From positions 1 to 36,098 of the forward strand of contig JANBTH010000102.1 in NCBI GenBank assembly GCA_027578815.1: a stretch of DNA of 36,098 bases. The letters run 5' to 3'. Numbering within the stretch: the first letter of the stretch is position 1; every line of letters starts with the position of its first letter. The notes below the pieces were generated by a model, which was not told where the DNA came from, did no database searches, and was given only the letters and a program-made list of their open reading frames with translations. The DNA comes from Coemansia sp. RSA 1804 (taxonomy: Eukaryota > Kickxellomycota > Kickxellomycetes > Kickxellales > Kickxellaceae). Below are positions 10,353 to 20,942 of the stretch, piece after piece. Both the position numbers and the translations under genes were made by a program.

Positions 10353-11483
10353 AGCGCCGTTCCTAGCAAAGCGTGGGTCGGTGGCGCGCGGGTCTGCAAG
10401 AGAGAAGAAAACGGCTAACTAGAGGAGAACGGCTAGGACAACGAGGGTGGTGTATAAAGAGAAATTGGCAGCAGCCAGGAAAGAGTGGGAAAGTGCAAAT
10501 GCCTAATTGCAACAGATAATAATAAGGTCACAAAAAGTGTAAAAAAAAGACGCAGTATAAAAATGGGCGCTGAAGACAAAAGAAAAAGAACGCAAAAGAG
10601 GAGGAGGCGTTTCTCTCAGCGCTCGCGCATCAAAACAGAACACAGTACGAAATGGAGGCATTCAGCACAACAAAAACAAAAACAACAGAATCTCGCTGCT
10701 GCTTCCGCCCTTCAGCATGCAGAGCATCCCCACTTTCAGCGACAACTTGGCCCTATTTTTCGCATCTCCCCATCCGCCCCCACCCACTGCTTGTCAAGCG
10801 GCAGCAGCTGTGCGTCTTTCTGGTCTGCCTTAAAACAGGCTTCGGGCACGCACTCTTTTCCCTCTCTTTTTCCTTCTCTCTTCTCCCTCTCATCAAAAGC
10901 GAAAGAGACCACCCCCCATTCGGCTGTGCCTTCCGTTTTGAGATTGAGAAAGGGAAAAAAGCAAGACCAAATGCAAGCGCTGCACACTTACACCTTCCTT
11001 TTTGCTGTGCTAAAGCGGTGATCGACAAGGTGCTGCGCGTCTGGCTGCTGCCAATCAGCGCCGGTTCCACATTTTCTTCATTTTCGACAGCATGCAGGCG
11101 ATGTTGCTGGGGATTTGTGACTCGGCTCAGGCAAAGAGCGGCAAAGACGAGCCGTGTTGTGCCAGCGCTTGCGACAGCTCTGAAAGCAGCAAAATCACAC
11201 ACACAGTTTTCTTTGGCTGGCTGGCTGGTTGGTCTGTGTTCAATTTGCCAGCACCTGACTTTCAAGAGATGCGTCACGCTAGACGAGCTCCAAAGGCTTT
11301 AACATTTTCTCTAACGCTTCTCGGCTGCCACCGTCTTGGTTGCTAACTCATATTCTACATCATTTTTCTTGTCGTCTTTTTCTGAAGCGCTTGCTGTCTT
11401 CTCTCGTTATTTATTACTCTTGTCTTTTAGCCCTATCTACAGAGCGAAACTCCTGCAGCGCACAGCGTCTTTCGCGCGTTTTG
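10353..11483. promoter_or_regulatory. Divergent region between CHS7 and NOT1
   Basis: This 1.13 kb region lies between the CHS7 and NOT1 start codons. The left 600 bases are mostly the CHS7 5'UTR intron. The remainder should hold both promoters. It is rich in pyrimidine tracts (10850-10890, 11345-11430) and contains a short GGCTGGCTGGCTGGTTGG run near 11216. Long overlapping frames on both strands here are not gene-like. Confidence 0.5.
10394..10991 (-). other. Probable 5'UTR intron of CHS7 (598 nt)
   Basis: On the minus strand a GTAAGTGTG donor (first base 10991) and a pyrimidine-rich TTGCAG acceptor (ending 10394) bracket a 598-nt interval that ends 41 nt before the CHS7 ATG. The upstream exon is open and in frame with CHS7 across this junction but has no ATG, so I take it as untranslated leader. 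The splice sites are good by eye; no transcript data are available. Confidence 0.5.
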
Positions 11484-14400
11484 ATGGGTACGGACCAAGC
11501 TTCATTTCACCAGCGCTTTCTCCTTTGCATTCACCTGCCTTCAATGCCATCGTTTTCTATGCTTTTATTTTTAAATACAAGAAAGAAAGAGAGTGCGCAT
11601 ATCGCAAACTAGACTTGGAGTGTACAAAAAAAACCAAAGTCTATCCGTTTGGGTCTTTGGGTCCACGTTTTTTCCACCTCTTTGTAAACGCGTATTAACC
11701 GTGATTATCCTGAGCAACAGCGAAACTGCAAAACCAATATCTTCTTTGCTTTCTTTTCCCCCCGTTTTTCTTTTCCACTAACCTCACTTGCGTTTGTCCT
11801 TTTTTAGATTTACGTTTGGCATCCGACAGCAGCACAGAAAGTATCACTGCCTGCGCACACGTTTTCAATCTAGTTTCATCGTTAAACGCTACCAATCTTG
11901 AATTTTGCATTGAACGCGTGAAAGAGGTAAGTCAGCGCTTGGGTGGTATTCTCTGGCTCAATTCCAAAAGCTATTATTAATAATGTCGGAGCAGGTAAAA
12001 TATTTTCAATATGTTTTTTTAAACAAAATCGTATAAATTCGACTGTCTTTTCACCTTTCTGTAATCGTAATTGTGCTTCTACATCCTGTAGCTCATTCAT
12101 CAGCAAGGGCATCGGATTCTTGTTTGTTATTTACGCAGTCTACTACTTGTTCACGCTTTACTCGACAACCCAAACACAAGGCATCTGACGGACGCTGATC
12201 TGCAGACAGTTGGCGCGGTTATCGAAGGAACCCTTGCTTCGGCAAAAGACGCATCCGCTACTTCTGGTCTTCTCGTACAGGCACTAGACTCACAGCTTAT
12301 TGTGCCAGGATTAAGCGAGGAGGAAGCAAAGGTGTTTGCGGTTGCTACCCAGAACCTAGTTGATCGTGCAGTACATTTTGTTCAAAAGGACTATTGGGTT
12401 TCCCTAGCAGTTATTTCGTCGCTTGTTCGATCCTCGAATACGGACATTTCTAGCCAGGCACGGTTGCTTCTTTCTACTTACATTTCTCGGTTTCCGAAAG
12501 AAAGAGAGACAATTGATCCGGCACAGGAGCATATTCTCCCGTTTATCATCAGCAATCTTGCCTTGGCCGATCTAGATACAAAAACCAACGATACAGAAAA
12601 AAGCAGGACTCTTCACAGCATGGGTCTTGCCGAACAGATCCTTCACGCAGGTTCCAGCGCCTCAGTCGGCGATGTGGTTGCAAACTTTGCTCAACAGCGG
12701 AGCACTGGCGCTCAGAGCAACAGCAACGGTAACACCTCGACACCGAATATTCTGTCCGTTGAAGACGTGGCAAAGTCAATGGCTTTGATTGCCTCCCATA
12801 TACACGATGGCGAAAAATGGAGCGCAACAGACTTTGCAAAAGGCATTTGCAGCCACTGTCCTAATATCAGCTGGGAAGACGTTGTGTACAGACTGCCTTA
12901 TGCGAATCTCAACGTCCAAAGCGAGGCTGGTGCGGTTTTTATTGTTGAAACATTCCTTGTTGCGACTGCTGGACAAAACAGACCTTTTCCGTACTCGTTC
13001 ATGTATGAGATCTGGCCTGATCCACACGCTCAAACGGCATTTCTTCGCTGTGCGCTTCGTGCACAGTCAATAGCAGAGCACCTTGTTGACAAGCACATGC
13101 CTACGCTGGTCCTCGATCCGCTTGATTCGCTGTATCAGGTCTACCACTCGGAGTTTTTGCGCATTGTTGCCTCTCCTTGGAACTCGCTGTCTCTTGTTCT
13201 TGTGCTGTCGCATCTGCTGGACAGCAAATCGAGCGAGGATGCCAAGATACTTCTTGAGTATGGTATTTCCCAAGAACCCCTCCTTGTAACACTCGCACTA
13301 GCACGTCTCAAGGTCCAGCATCCACGACTGCAGGCACTTTTGCAGCATAATATTGCGCGCTTCCTTAAGCGCGAGTTTGTCAACAGCTCTCTTTTCTTTG
13401 AGCTGTTCCGCATCTGCGAAAAAAAGATGATGCTGGCCTTTTTCTGCAACCTTCAGCGAAAGGACTCTGCCTATGCTCGCCAGATTCTGGGAGCTCTTAT
13501 CGATCTTGGCATCCTCAACGAGATTCTTTTGCTGCCAAAGCGTGAGGACATTATGATGCTGGACTTCATTGTTGAGCTTGCAGTTCTTGCTTCACGAAGG
13601 GGATTTATATCCTTTGAGTCGTGGTTTCCTGGTCTGCTGGCAGAGCTTGGTGGTGATATTCTACACGCGTCGCTGGAGATCCTGCATTCCAAGCTCCAGC
13701 TTGAATCAGCAAGGCAGCGCGGCGAAGACAGCGGCGTTACAGGCTTTTCGTCTGCGGAGCTGACCATTATATTCAAGTCGCTTGGATCTGTGAACATGTC
13801 ACCAAACAACGCCGCAAATCTCAAGGCCCTCTACGCGCAGTTCTTGGAGCTTGCAAGCGAGCTGGAGCGGTTTGAGAACGAGTTTAATGCAGACGATAGC
13901 CGCATTGAGAAAGACGCCGAGTCGCTCTTTCTTCATCTATACCGTGGAGAGCTGTCTGTTGAAAAGATGGTCGACACTCTTGAGAACCTCTATGATTCGC
14001 TGCAAGTGTACAGGCGCAAAACTTATACACACGTTGTGCGGTATCCGCTGGAGGAGTTTGCCTTTTTCGAAAACTACCCAGACAAGGAGCTTGCGATTAC
14101 GGGCCAGCTTGTTGGCTTGTTGCTTCAGAGACATATGCTTTCCGCTGCAAATGAGCCAACATTTTTGGATATGATTACTCGTTCCTTTCAAGGATCTCCG
14201 ACAACCAAGCTGTTTCGGTTTGCTCTTACTGCTCTTCAGATGTGCCAGACAAGGATTGAACAGCTCCCTGTATTTTGTGCAGCCATCTACCAAATGCCTT
14301 CCTTCCGCCAGACTATCGGATCGCCGGTTGTTCAGCTTGTCCAGTCTATTATAGACTCCTCGATACCTAAGCGCAACAACAAGACTGGGATGGGTCTTTC

Positions 14401-17400
14401 CGATAGACACCACGATGATATGAACTCTGGGGTTTCCGGTGGCCATCACGGCTTAGGCGTTATAAGCACTGATGCGGATGACAGGCTGGGGCCTTCAAGC
14501 AGCGCGCAAGTGTTTCGTAGCGTAAAGCCTTTGCCACTGGTTCAGATTGACGAGCCCTACGCTGAGCCTTCGGACGACACAAAGGATAAAATTCAATTTG
14601 CAGTCAACAACTTGGCACAGAACAATCTCGAAGAAAAGACTAGCGAAGTTGACAATGTTCTGTTGCCAAAGCACTTTGTGTGGTTCAGTCAGGAGATCAT
14701 TGTGAAGCGGGCAAGCCAAGAACCCAATTACCACGCGCTATATCTTTTGTTTGTTGATGCTCTTAAGCGGCCCTTGCTTGTAAAGTGCATTCTGCGCGAA
14801 ACTCTAGTGAGCATCACCCGTCTTCTTAACGCAGAGTCCACCATTAACAGCTCGCGCGACCGAGGCTATCTGAAGAATCTGGGCTCGTGGCTTGGCGGGA
14901 TTACGCTTGCGCGCGACCAGCCAATTCTGCGCGAGAATGTGTCGTTTAAAGATCTTTTGCGCGAGGGCTACAGCGAAAACCGTCTTATTGTGGCGATTCC
15001 GTTTGTCTGCAAGCTATTGGAGCAAGCGGCGCGGTCCACGATTTTCCATCCGCCTAATCCTTGGCTGATGAGCATCATGGGCGTTTTATCTGAGCTGTAT
15101 GCTACTGCAAATCTCAAGCTCAACCTTGCCTTTGAGATTGAGGTTTTGTGTAAGGCTCTTAATCTGGATGTCAAGGAGATCCAGCCGTCATCCATTTTGT
15201 CAAGCACGCCGGCTGATACTTCTATAAGCAAGCTGACCATGGATCTTTCGCGTGCGAGTGTGGGTGGTGGTGCAACAAGCAATAATGCCAATCCCAGTCA
15301 CGCATTGGCTCAGAAAGGCGATGGCTCTGGGGCATCACTTTCCTCTGGTTCACTACAGATGCTCGCTTTGAGCGGTGCCGACATCTCTGTCGATGTGCTT
15401 GGTGTCTTGACACAGCATGCTTCGTTCCAGGCAGCTGAGCAGCTATTCACTCAGCAGCCGACCATGAAGAGGCTGTTTTACATGCTTACCGAGCGTATGA
15501 TTCGCGAAATCATTCCTATCCACGTTGCTCGCTCCGTGTATGTAGCCGTAAGCTGCACCCGCGATACGATCCAAAAGGACTTTTGTGGCGAGTCGAATGA
15601 GGAGAACGTCCACAGAGCAGCGCAGGTAATGGCGCGCGGACTTGCAGGTGCGTTGGCAGTCAGTCTTTGCCGTGAACAGCTCAAGAGCAAGCTGTATCTG
15701 ACCATGCGGGAGTTTTTGATTGGCCACTCGATTCCCGAGCAGTCTGCGAATTCGATTGCTGTTGGTCTGGTTGCCGACAACCTCGACCTTGCCTGTGCTA
15801 TTGCAGAAAAAGAGTCAATCGAGCGTGGATCGGTGCAGATTGACTCGGTGCTTAGCGAGTCATATTTGGCACGGAAACGCACTCGCGAGCGCGCTGGACA
15901 GCCCTTTTACGATATTTCTAGATACAACCAGCTTGTGTACCCGCCGGATTTCCCTGATGTGCTCAAGGTTCGGCTGAATGGGCTTCAATCGGGACACCTA
16001 CGTGTTTATGAGGACTACACGCAGATACCTCACTTTTTCAGTCAGATAAGTAGTGGAGCCCAAGGTCTGCCAGGCTCTACGGGTGCTGCATCGGGGGCAG
16101 AGTTTGGCGGTGGTAATACGAGCGATCTTGGAATCACGCCGGCCGAGCTTGGCAACGCAGCAGTCGACGAAGCGGGTAAATTCACGACTGCTCAATGCTT
16201 TGAGCGGTTTGCAGCCATCATTGCGGAGCTGGACAAAATTGTCTCTAATGCAGCACCAGGCGTGTCGCTCTCCCAGCTACCATCGCAGCATGAGGCGTGT
16301 CTTTTTGCACGCGACATCATTATTCTAGCTGTCCGCTCGGCCAATCCGGATGAAACGGCGATGGACTTTGCGCAGGCACTTGTCAACTACCTCTATCGCT
16401 CCGAGTCACACCTTGCGATTGATCTCTATGTGCTACTATTGGCACGCATGTGTGAAATGTCTACAAGAGTAGCCAAGGAAGTCACCAACTGGCTTGCGTT
16501 TGCTGATGATGAGCGCAAGTACAACGTGCCTGTGACTGTGGCACTTATCAACGAGGGTTTGGTAAGCATCGAAGACCAAGACACCCAGCTTGCACGACTT
16601 GTAGATGCTGGCCGTCCGTCTGCTGTTGACTTTGCCGCACGTCTTCTGCGAAAGGCTGTGATAGATAAAGCGGCGGCCACAGGCGTTCGTTCATTCTCCA
16701 ATGCTATACAGGCGCTTGTTAAGCTTTCTCAGAACGGAAGAGCAACCCCGGATGTGTCCCAGTTGCTAGAGGACATCCAATCGAGCCAGCAGCAGCAACA
16801 AGAGCAAGAGCAAAAGCAAGAACATAGTCAGCAACAACAGCAACAAGGACAGCAGGGACAGCAACATGTAGACAAGCTGGAGCAACAGGATACAATCGTA
16901 TCGGCTATCGGTGGCCCTTCACCTTCTCAGCGTAGCATGAGTGTCAGTGTGGCTCCAGAGCAGGAGAAACGTTCACAAGAGACGGCCAGCTATCAGCACA
17001 TCTTGCTCAATTGGGCTCGCGTGTACAACCATCCGGCTGCTGGTGAAGCAGAACTCACAACGCTTGTACGCCAACTTTTGCAGCAGGTGCCGCTTCACGA
17101 CATCAACACCGCGGCAACCTTCTTCCGCGCTTGTGTCAAGGCAGCAATAGCATTCTACGAGCAGTCGATAAGAACAGGCAGGGCAAACGGTCACCAGATG
17201 GCGGATGCACTTGTCAAACTGGTCATCTACCTTGTCAAGCTCGGAGGGAGCGAGAATAAGACGTCGCTTCAGCCGTTGCGCATGTTCCTGTCGAGCGTCG
17301 CACTGGAGGTATCTCAGACACAGATGGTCACTCCAGAGCTCTTTAGTCTGCGCCAAAGGCCGTATTTCCGTCTTCTGTGCAACGTACTCTACGAGTTCAA

Positions 17401-18595
17401 CGATTCGCATCGTGCGAAAGAGCCGTGGTGCTCGAGCGAATGTGTTGATGAAGTTATCTCGATTCTAGGAACGACGCTTGACTTGCTGAATCCAACGTTT
17501 GTGCCCGGATTCAGCTTTGTCTGGCTTATGCTCGTCGCTCATCGATACTTTTTCCCGCGGCTGATGGAGAAGAAGGAGAGATGGCCTATAGCGGCAATGC
17601 TTCTTGAGCACCAGATAAAGTTCCTCGAGCCGTTTATTGCAGATGGGCAGATTACAGAGTCGCTTAAGCTCCTCTACCGTGGCATGGTATGCGTGATTCT
17701 TGTGATTCTGCACGACTTCCCAGAGTTTCTGGCAGACTATGCGCTGAGGCTGTGCGATTCGATTCCGGCCAGCTGCGTGCAACTGCGCAATCTTCTGCTA
17801 AGCGCGTATCCGCGTGAGATGCGGCTTCCTGAACCTCTGACGCCTAACCTCAAGATTGATCTGCTGCCCGAAGTGTCCCGCAGCCCTGCGATTCCATTTG
17901 ATTATACCAAGGCCCTTGGACCGGGATATCTAAAGACCGATCTGGAGTCATATCTGACTAGTCGCAAGCCCGAGAACTTTGCCTCCACTGCATTGTCACA
18001 GCTGAGCACCCAAGCAGCAACATCGGAAACAGCGACGCCGAAAGACGACGCAGCAGCAACATCATTGACGGAGCGTTACGACGTTGCAAAGATCAACGCG
18101 TTTGTTCTGCACATTGTTGTTCGAATCACCGAAATGGCGGAGAACTCGGCTCGCGATGAGGCACAAAGGGACGCGCTGGAGCTGCTGAAGGCGATGCTTG
18201 TCGAGGCGGATCCGGAGGGACGCTACCTCATTGTCAATGCCATTGCCAACCAGCTGCGATTCCCGTCATCGCACACGTATCTGTGCTCGCGGATGATTCT
18301 TGCGCTCTTCTCAAAGTCAGATGAAGACGTGCGCGAGTGCATTGGGCGAGTTCTTGTGGAGCGCATTCTAGTGAACAGGCCGTTCCCGTGGGGCCTGCTT
18401 GTGACCCTGATAGAGATTCTGCGCAACCCGTACTACTCGTTCTGGAGCCATGAGTTCACCAGAAGGTCGCCGCAGATTGTGGAGATTCTGTCTGCGGTGG
18501 CAAAGAGCATCCATCCGATGGAGACACACGCGCAGCAGGCAGGCATCGTCGGTGGCCAGTCTACCGCGCCGCAAACCTCACAGCCGTCGGCGTAA
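11484..18595 (+). CDS. NOT1: CCR4-NOT complex scaffold subunit NOT1
   Basis: Scaffold of the CCR4-NOT deadenylase, which shortens poly(A) tails and represses translation in the cytoplasm. I infer three exons: 11484-11487 (ATGG), 11808-11926 and 12092-18595. Acceptor 1 has a CTAAC branch site at about 11778 and a T-run before TAG; donor 2 is GTAAGT. Donor 1 is GTACGG, the weakest site, but phase fits exactly. The product is 2208 aa (human about 2376, yeast 2108). Visible regions are an N-terminal HEAT-like half (to ~860), the MIF4G module that docks CAF1 (~865-1075), a DUF3819-like CNOT9-binding region (~1165-1310), a Gln/Glu-rich insert (~1608-1640), and the C-terminal NOT1 superfamily domain (~1730-2190) ending near FWSHEFTRRSPQIVEIL. 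The large exon alone has no early ATG; its first candidate in the open frame is GTG at 12302. Family call is very secure; the exact start is less so. Confidence 0.95.
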
Positions 18596-18867
18596 GCAAA
18601 GCAAGCTAGTCGGTGGCAAGTGGATGTGGGAGAGTAGTAGCTTGTCTTGCAAAAGGCACTTGTATTTCTCCAATTTACATTTATTCTTTATTCGTTTTCT
18701 TTCACTTTCTGTTTCTGTTTCTTTTCCATTTTTGAGCATTTCTTTACATTTTCTATAAGCGATCCATACACCTACGGCGCTTTTGATTGATCTGCTATTA
18801 CTTATTTGATATGGAAAGCACTTTGATGTGGATATTCCAGAATAAAAAAGAACGACTATGAGGCATT

Positions 18868-19158
18868 CTAGTGAGTGATTCTAAATAGTCCAGCGCTGAG
18901 AAAGAGCAAGCCCAAGGCAAGAAAGCCTTGACGTCTGCCAGCAAACTTGATGGGATCCATGCGCGCGCGCTCGTAGAATGCGTAGCCGGATACAGCGGCG
19001 CATCCAAGAACGCCTGAAATCTTGCAAGGCAGGCAGTCCTTGAGCTTCTGGTCTTGGGTGTAGGTGGGAGCAAAAGAACCCGCCGCCTCTGGCTTGCCGT
19101 CGATGCGGTCAGTAGCCTGCGACGAATTGGCGCCTGTTTTGTTGTTTGACTCTGACAT
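18868..19158 (-). CDS. Small two-helix membrane protein, possibly DMAC1-like (DUF4536)
   Basis: 96-aa single-exon protein starting MSESNNKTGA at ATG 19158-19156; the frame opens at a TTG upstream that I do not use. Residues 1-38 are polar. A CxxC (C42, C45) in KDCLPCKISG leads into a first hydrophobic helix (~46-62). A basic turn ERARMDPIKFAGRRQ follows, and a second helix (~78-93) ends FRITH. The C-x-x-C plus SG-x-x-G-x-x-x-x-GY arrangement before two short helices resembles DMAC1/TMEM261, a mitochondrial inner-membrane complex I assembly factor. Similarity is short and recalled rather than searched, so it may be a different small mitochondrial or ER protein. It converges with NOT1 over a 272-bp gap. 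Confidence 0.6.
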   Translation of the reverse strand: MSESNNKTGANSSQATDRIDGKPEAAGSFAPTYTQDQKLKDCLPCKISGVLGCAAVSGYAFYERARMDPIKFAGRRQGFLALGLLFLSAGLFRITH

Positions 19159-19723
19159 GGTCGAGAATACAGTAAGCAATGACCCGTAGCTTTGTAGCTA
19201 TAAAGCTTATTTGAATTTACAGACCGCGCAATGATACCCTGAGTAGTGTGGTTCAGGCGCGTAGCAGTACTTTTACTTGCTAATGTTTTGACGAAAAAGA
19301 AGCTACAAACAAAGATAAGCTTTTACATCCCAGAGAACGGATGCCAGCAATATGCTAATCAAACAGATTTATTTGCTAACTTACTATGGGTTATCAGCCA
19401 ACCCTCTTATGGAGATCGGTTGATAAGGATCGCAGTCGCACGACGCCAATACTAGGATAACTGGCGTTGACGGTCTGCGGAAACAAACAATGGCGTTGTA
19501 GCCGCAATCCTTGTCCTATGCCTAAAAAATGAAAGAAATGATAATTCTCTAAGAAAAAAGTATGCACTAGAGGTGGTAGAGAGCATGTGTTGACAGAGCA
19601 GTACAAGGATGACTCTGGAGTCCCTGGCCAGCATAGTGGTAAAGTCCAGGACAGAAAAGGGGCGAGTGGTGTACAAGATGAATACAGATGATGCTAACGA
19701 TGTGTGGAAAGTGCAAATGCGGA
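19159..19723. other. Intergenic region between two minus-strand genes
   Basis: This 565-bp region should contain the promoter of the small membrane protein gene and the 3'UTR of the Ser-rich gene. Short overlapping frames on both strands have no recognisable content. Nothing else seen. Confidence 0.5.
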
Positions 19724-20380
19724 TCAGCTGGCGGATGCCTGCTTGATGTCCTCGTAGACCTGCAAAGAGTGGCACAGCAGGTCTTTGATGCTGGCGAACT
19801 CTGTGGCGCCGTTGATGGACCTGACGGTATCGACGGCGTCAGAGGCGTCGGCATGGATGCGGGCGAGGTCTGGCGAGAGCTGAGCGGCCTTGTTCTTGCT
19901 GGCAACGGTCTGCACAACAATGCGGCGGCTGGAGTCGACGGCGGTTCGGATATCCAGCGACACATTGTTGTAGATGTTGAGCATCAGCGTGGCGTACGAC
20001 AGCGTGGCCTTCTTGCCGTGGTCGACGATTCGGCTCTCGGGCGTCGAGAAGAACGAGCGGTCAAAGAAGCTGGAGCTGGTGCTGACTACAGAGCTGCGCC
20101 GCGAAACGCACTTTTGCGGCAGAGGCGGCACAAGCGACGATGATGATGTTGCTCCGGTGCTACCGAAACTGTTGGTGTTGTGCACGCCCATGCTGCCGCT
20201 GGAGTGCCCGCCCCATCCGTACGCAAGCCCTGGCGCCAAGCCCTGCAGCCCGTCGCTTCCCAGCGGCCCGCTCTCGGCGCCTATCGACCGCGAATGCCGC
20301 GCACGCACTCTAATCGAATCGCCCGTTGTCTGATTTGTCGTCGTGCGTGTTGCGCTGGAATTGTTGTTGCTTTCGCTCAT
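19724..20380 (-). CDS. Unrecognised Ser/Thr-rich protein with helical C-terminus
   Basis: 218-aa protein from ATG at 20380-20378 (MSESNNNSSATR); the frame extends to a TTG further up that is unlikely to be used. I do not recognise it. Residues 1-115 are low-complexity Ser/Thr/Gly/Asn, probably disordered, and include RRSSVV at 94-99, which fits a basophilic (PKA-like) kinase site. Residues 118-215 are predicted mostly helical (HGKKATLSYATLMLNIYN, then DLARIHADASDAVDTVRSI and a C-terminal amphipathic helix), with no membrane segment or signal peptide. The GC-rich wobble positions and long intact frame make it a credible gene. It is divergent from the AP endonuclease gene. Confidence 0.75.
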   Translation of the reverse strand: MSESNNNSSATRTTTNQTTGDSIRVRARHSRSIGAESGPLGSDGLQGLAPGLAYGWGGHSSGSMGVHNTNSFGSTGATSSSSLVPPLPQKCVSRRSSVVSTSSSFFDRSFFSTPESRIVDHGKKATLSYATLMLNIYNNVSLDIRTAVDSSRRIVVQTVASKNKAAQLSPDLARIHADASDAVDTVRSINGATEFASIKDLLCHSLQVYEDIKQASAS

Positions 20381-20942
20381 TTCATATGTACGCTCCAAGG
20401 CTGGGGATGGTAGGGTGTAATAGCTAAGCAATACATGCCTTGTGGAAGAATAGAATAAACAGCAGACTAAAGAGAAGCGAAAGGACAAGGCGTCAAAACT
20501 ATTCTCTCTTTTATTTCATTATGGACAATGCTTGTTGATCTCGCCTACGCCAAAGACCCATTTTCCTTGGTTTGATTAATGGGACGGATTGATCCTGTGT
20601 CTCAACAGCTTAAATGCTTGGGAGATTGAGCCTTTTCTTTACTTTCGTTTATGTTCGTTTGTTTGTTTATTTGCTAACCAGCTGTTCTAATTTAACGTCA
20701 ACAAAAAGTGCGCCAGCCAATCCATATTTTGCCGTCTAGCTCTACTTTCCATATTAAGCGCAGCACACGCCAGAAGCAACATTGTGCGCAGTCCTGCTGT
20801 GCAAGCGTGGACAGGCAATAACAGACCGAGAGTGAGTAGACGGATTCTATCAAGAGTGGGTGGCTGGGTCAGACCACTTGTCGCAAACAGCAGACGGAAC
20901 TACGCGAACACAACAACCATCAAGACCGTGCGACTGGCAACC
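20381..20942. promoter_or_regulatory. Divergent region between the Ser-rich gene and the AP endonuclease gene
   Basis: This 562-bp region should supply both promoters. The right 252 bases (20691-20942) are open in the endonuclease frame without any ATG; see the finding on a possible non-AUG extension. Left of that, T-rich sequence around 20640-20690 has no gene-like content. Confidence 0.5.

Noticed and set aside
10485..11302. Overlapping plus- and minus-strand frames of 170-216 codons
   Set aside because: They fall in the CHS7 5'UTR intron and the CHS7/NOT1 promoter region, overlap each other on both strands, and lack recognisable domains.
18118..18132. TTGTTCGAATCACC resembling a tRNA B-box
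   Set aside because: It lies within the conserved NOT1 coding sequence and has no tRNA fold.
18868..20380. Shared MSESNN start of two neighbouring minus-strand proteins, suggesting duplication
   Set aside because: The codons differ (TCA GAG TCA versus AGC GAA AGC) and the rest of the proteins are unrelated, so this is probably coincidence.
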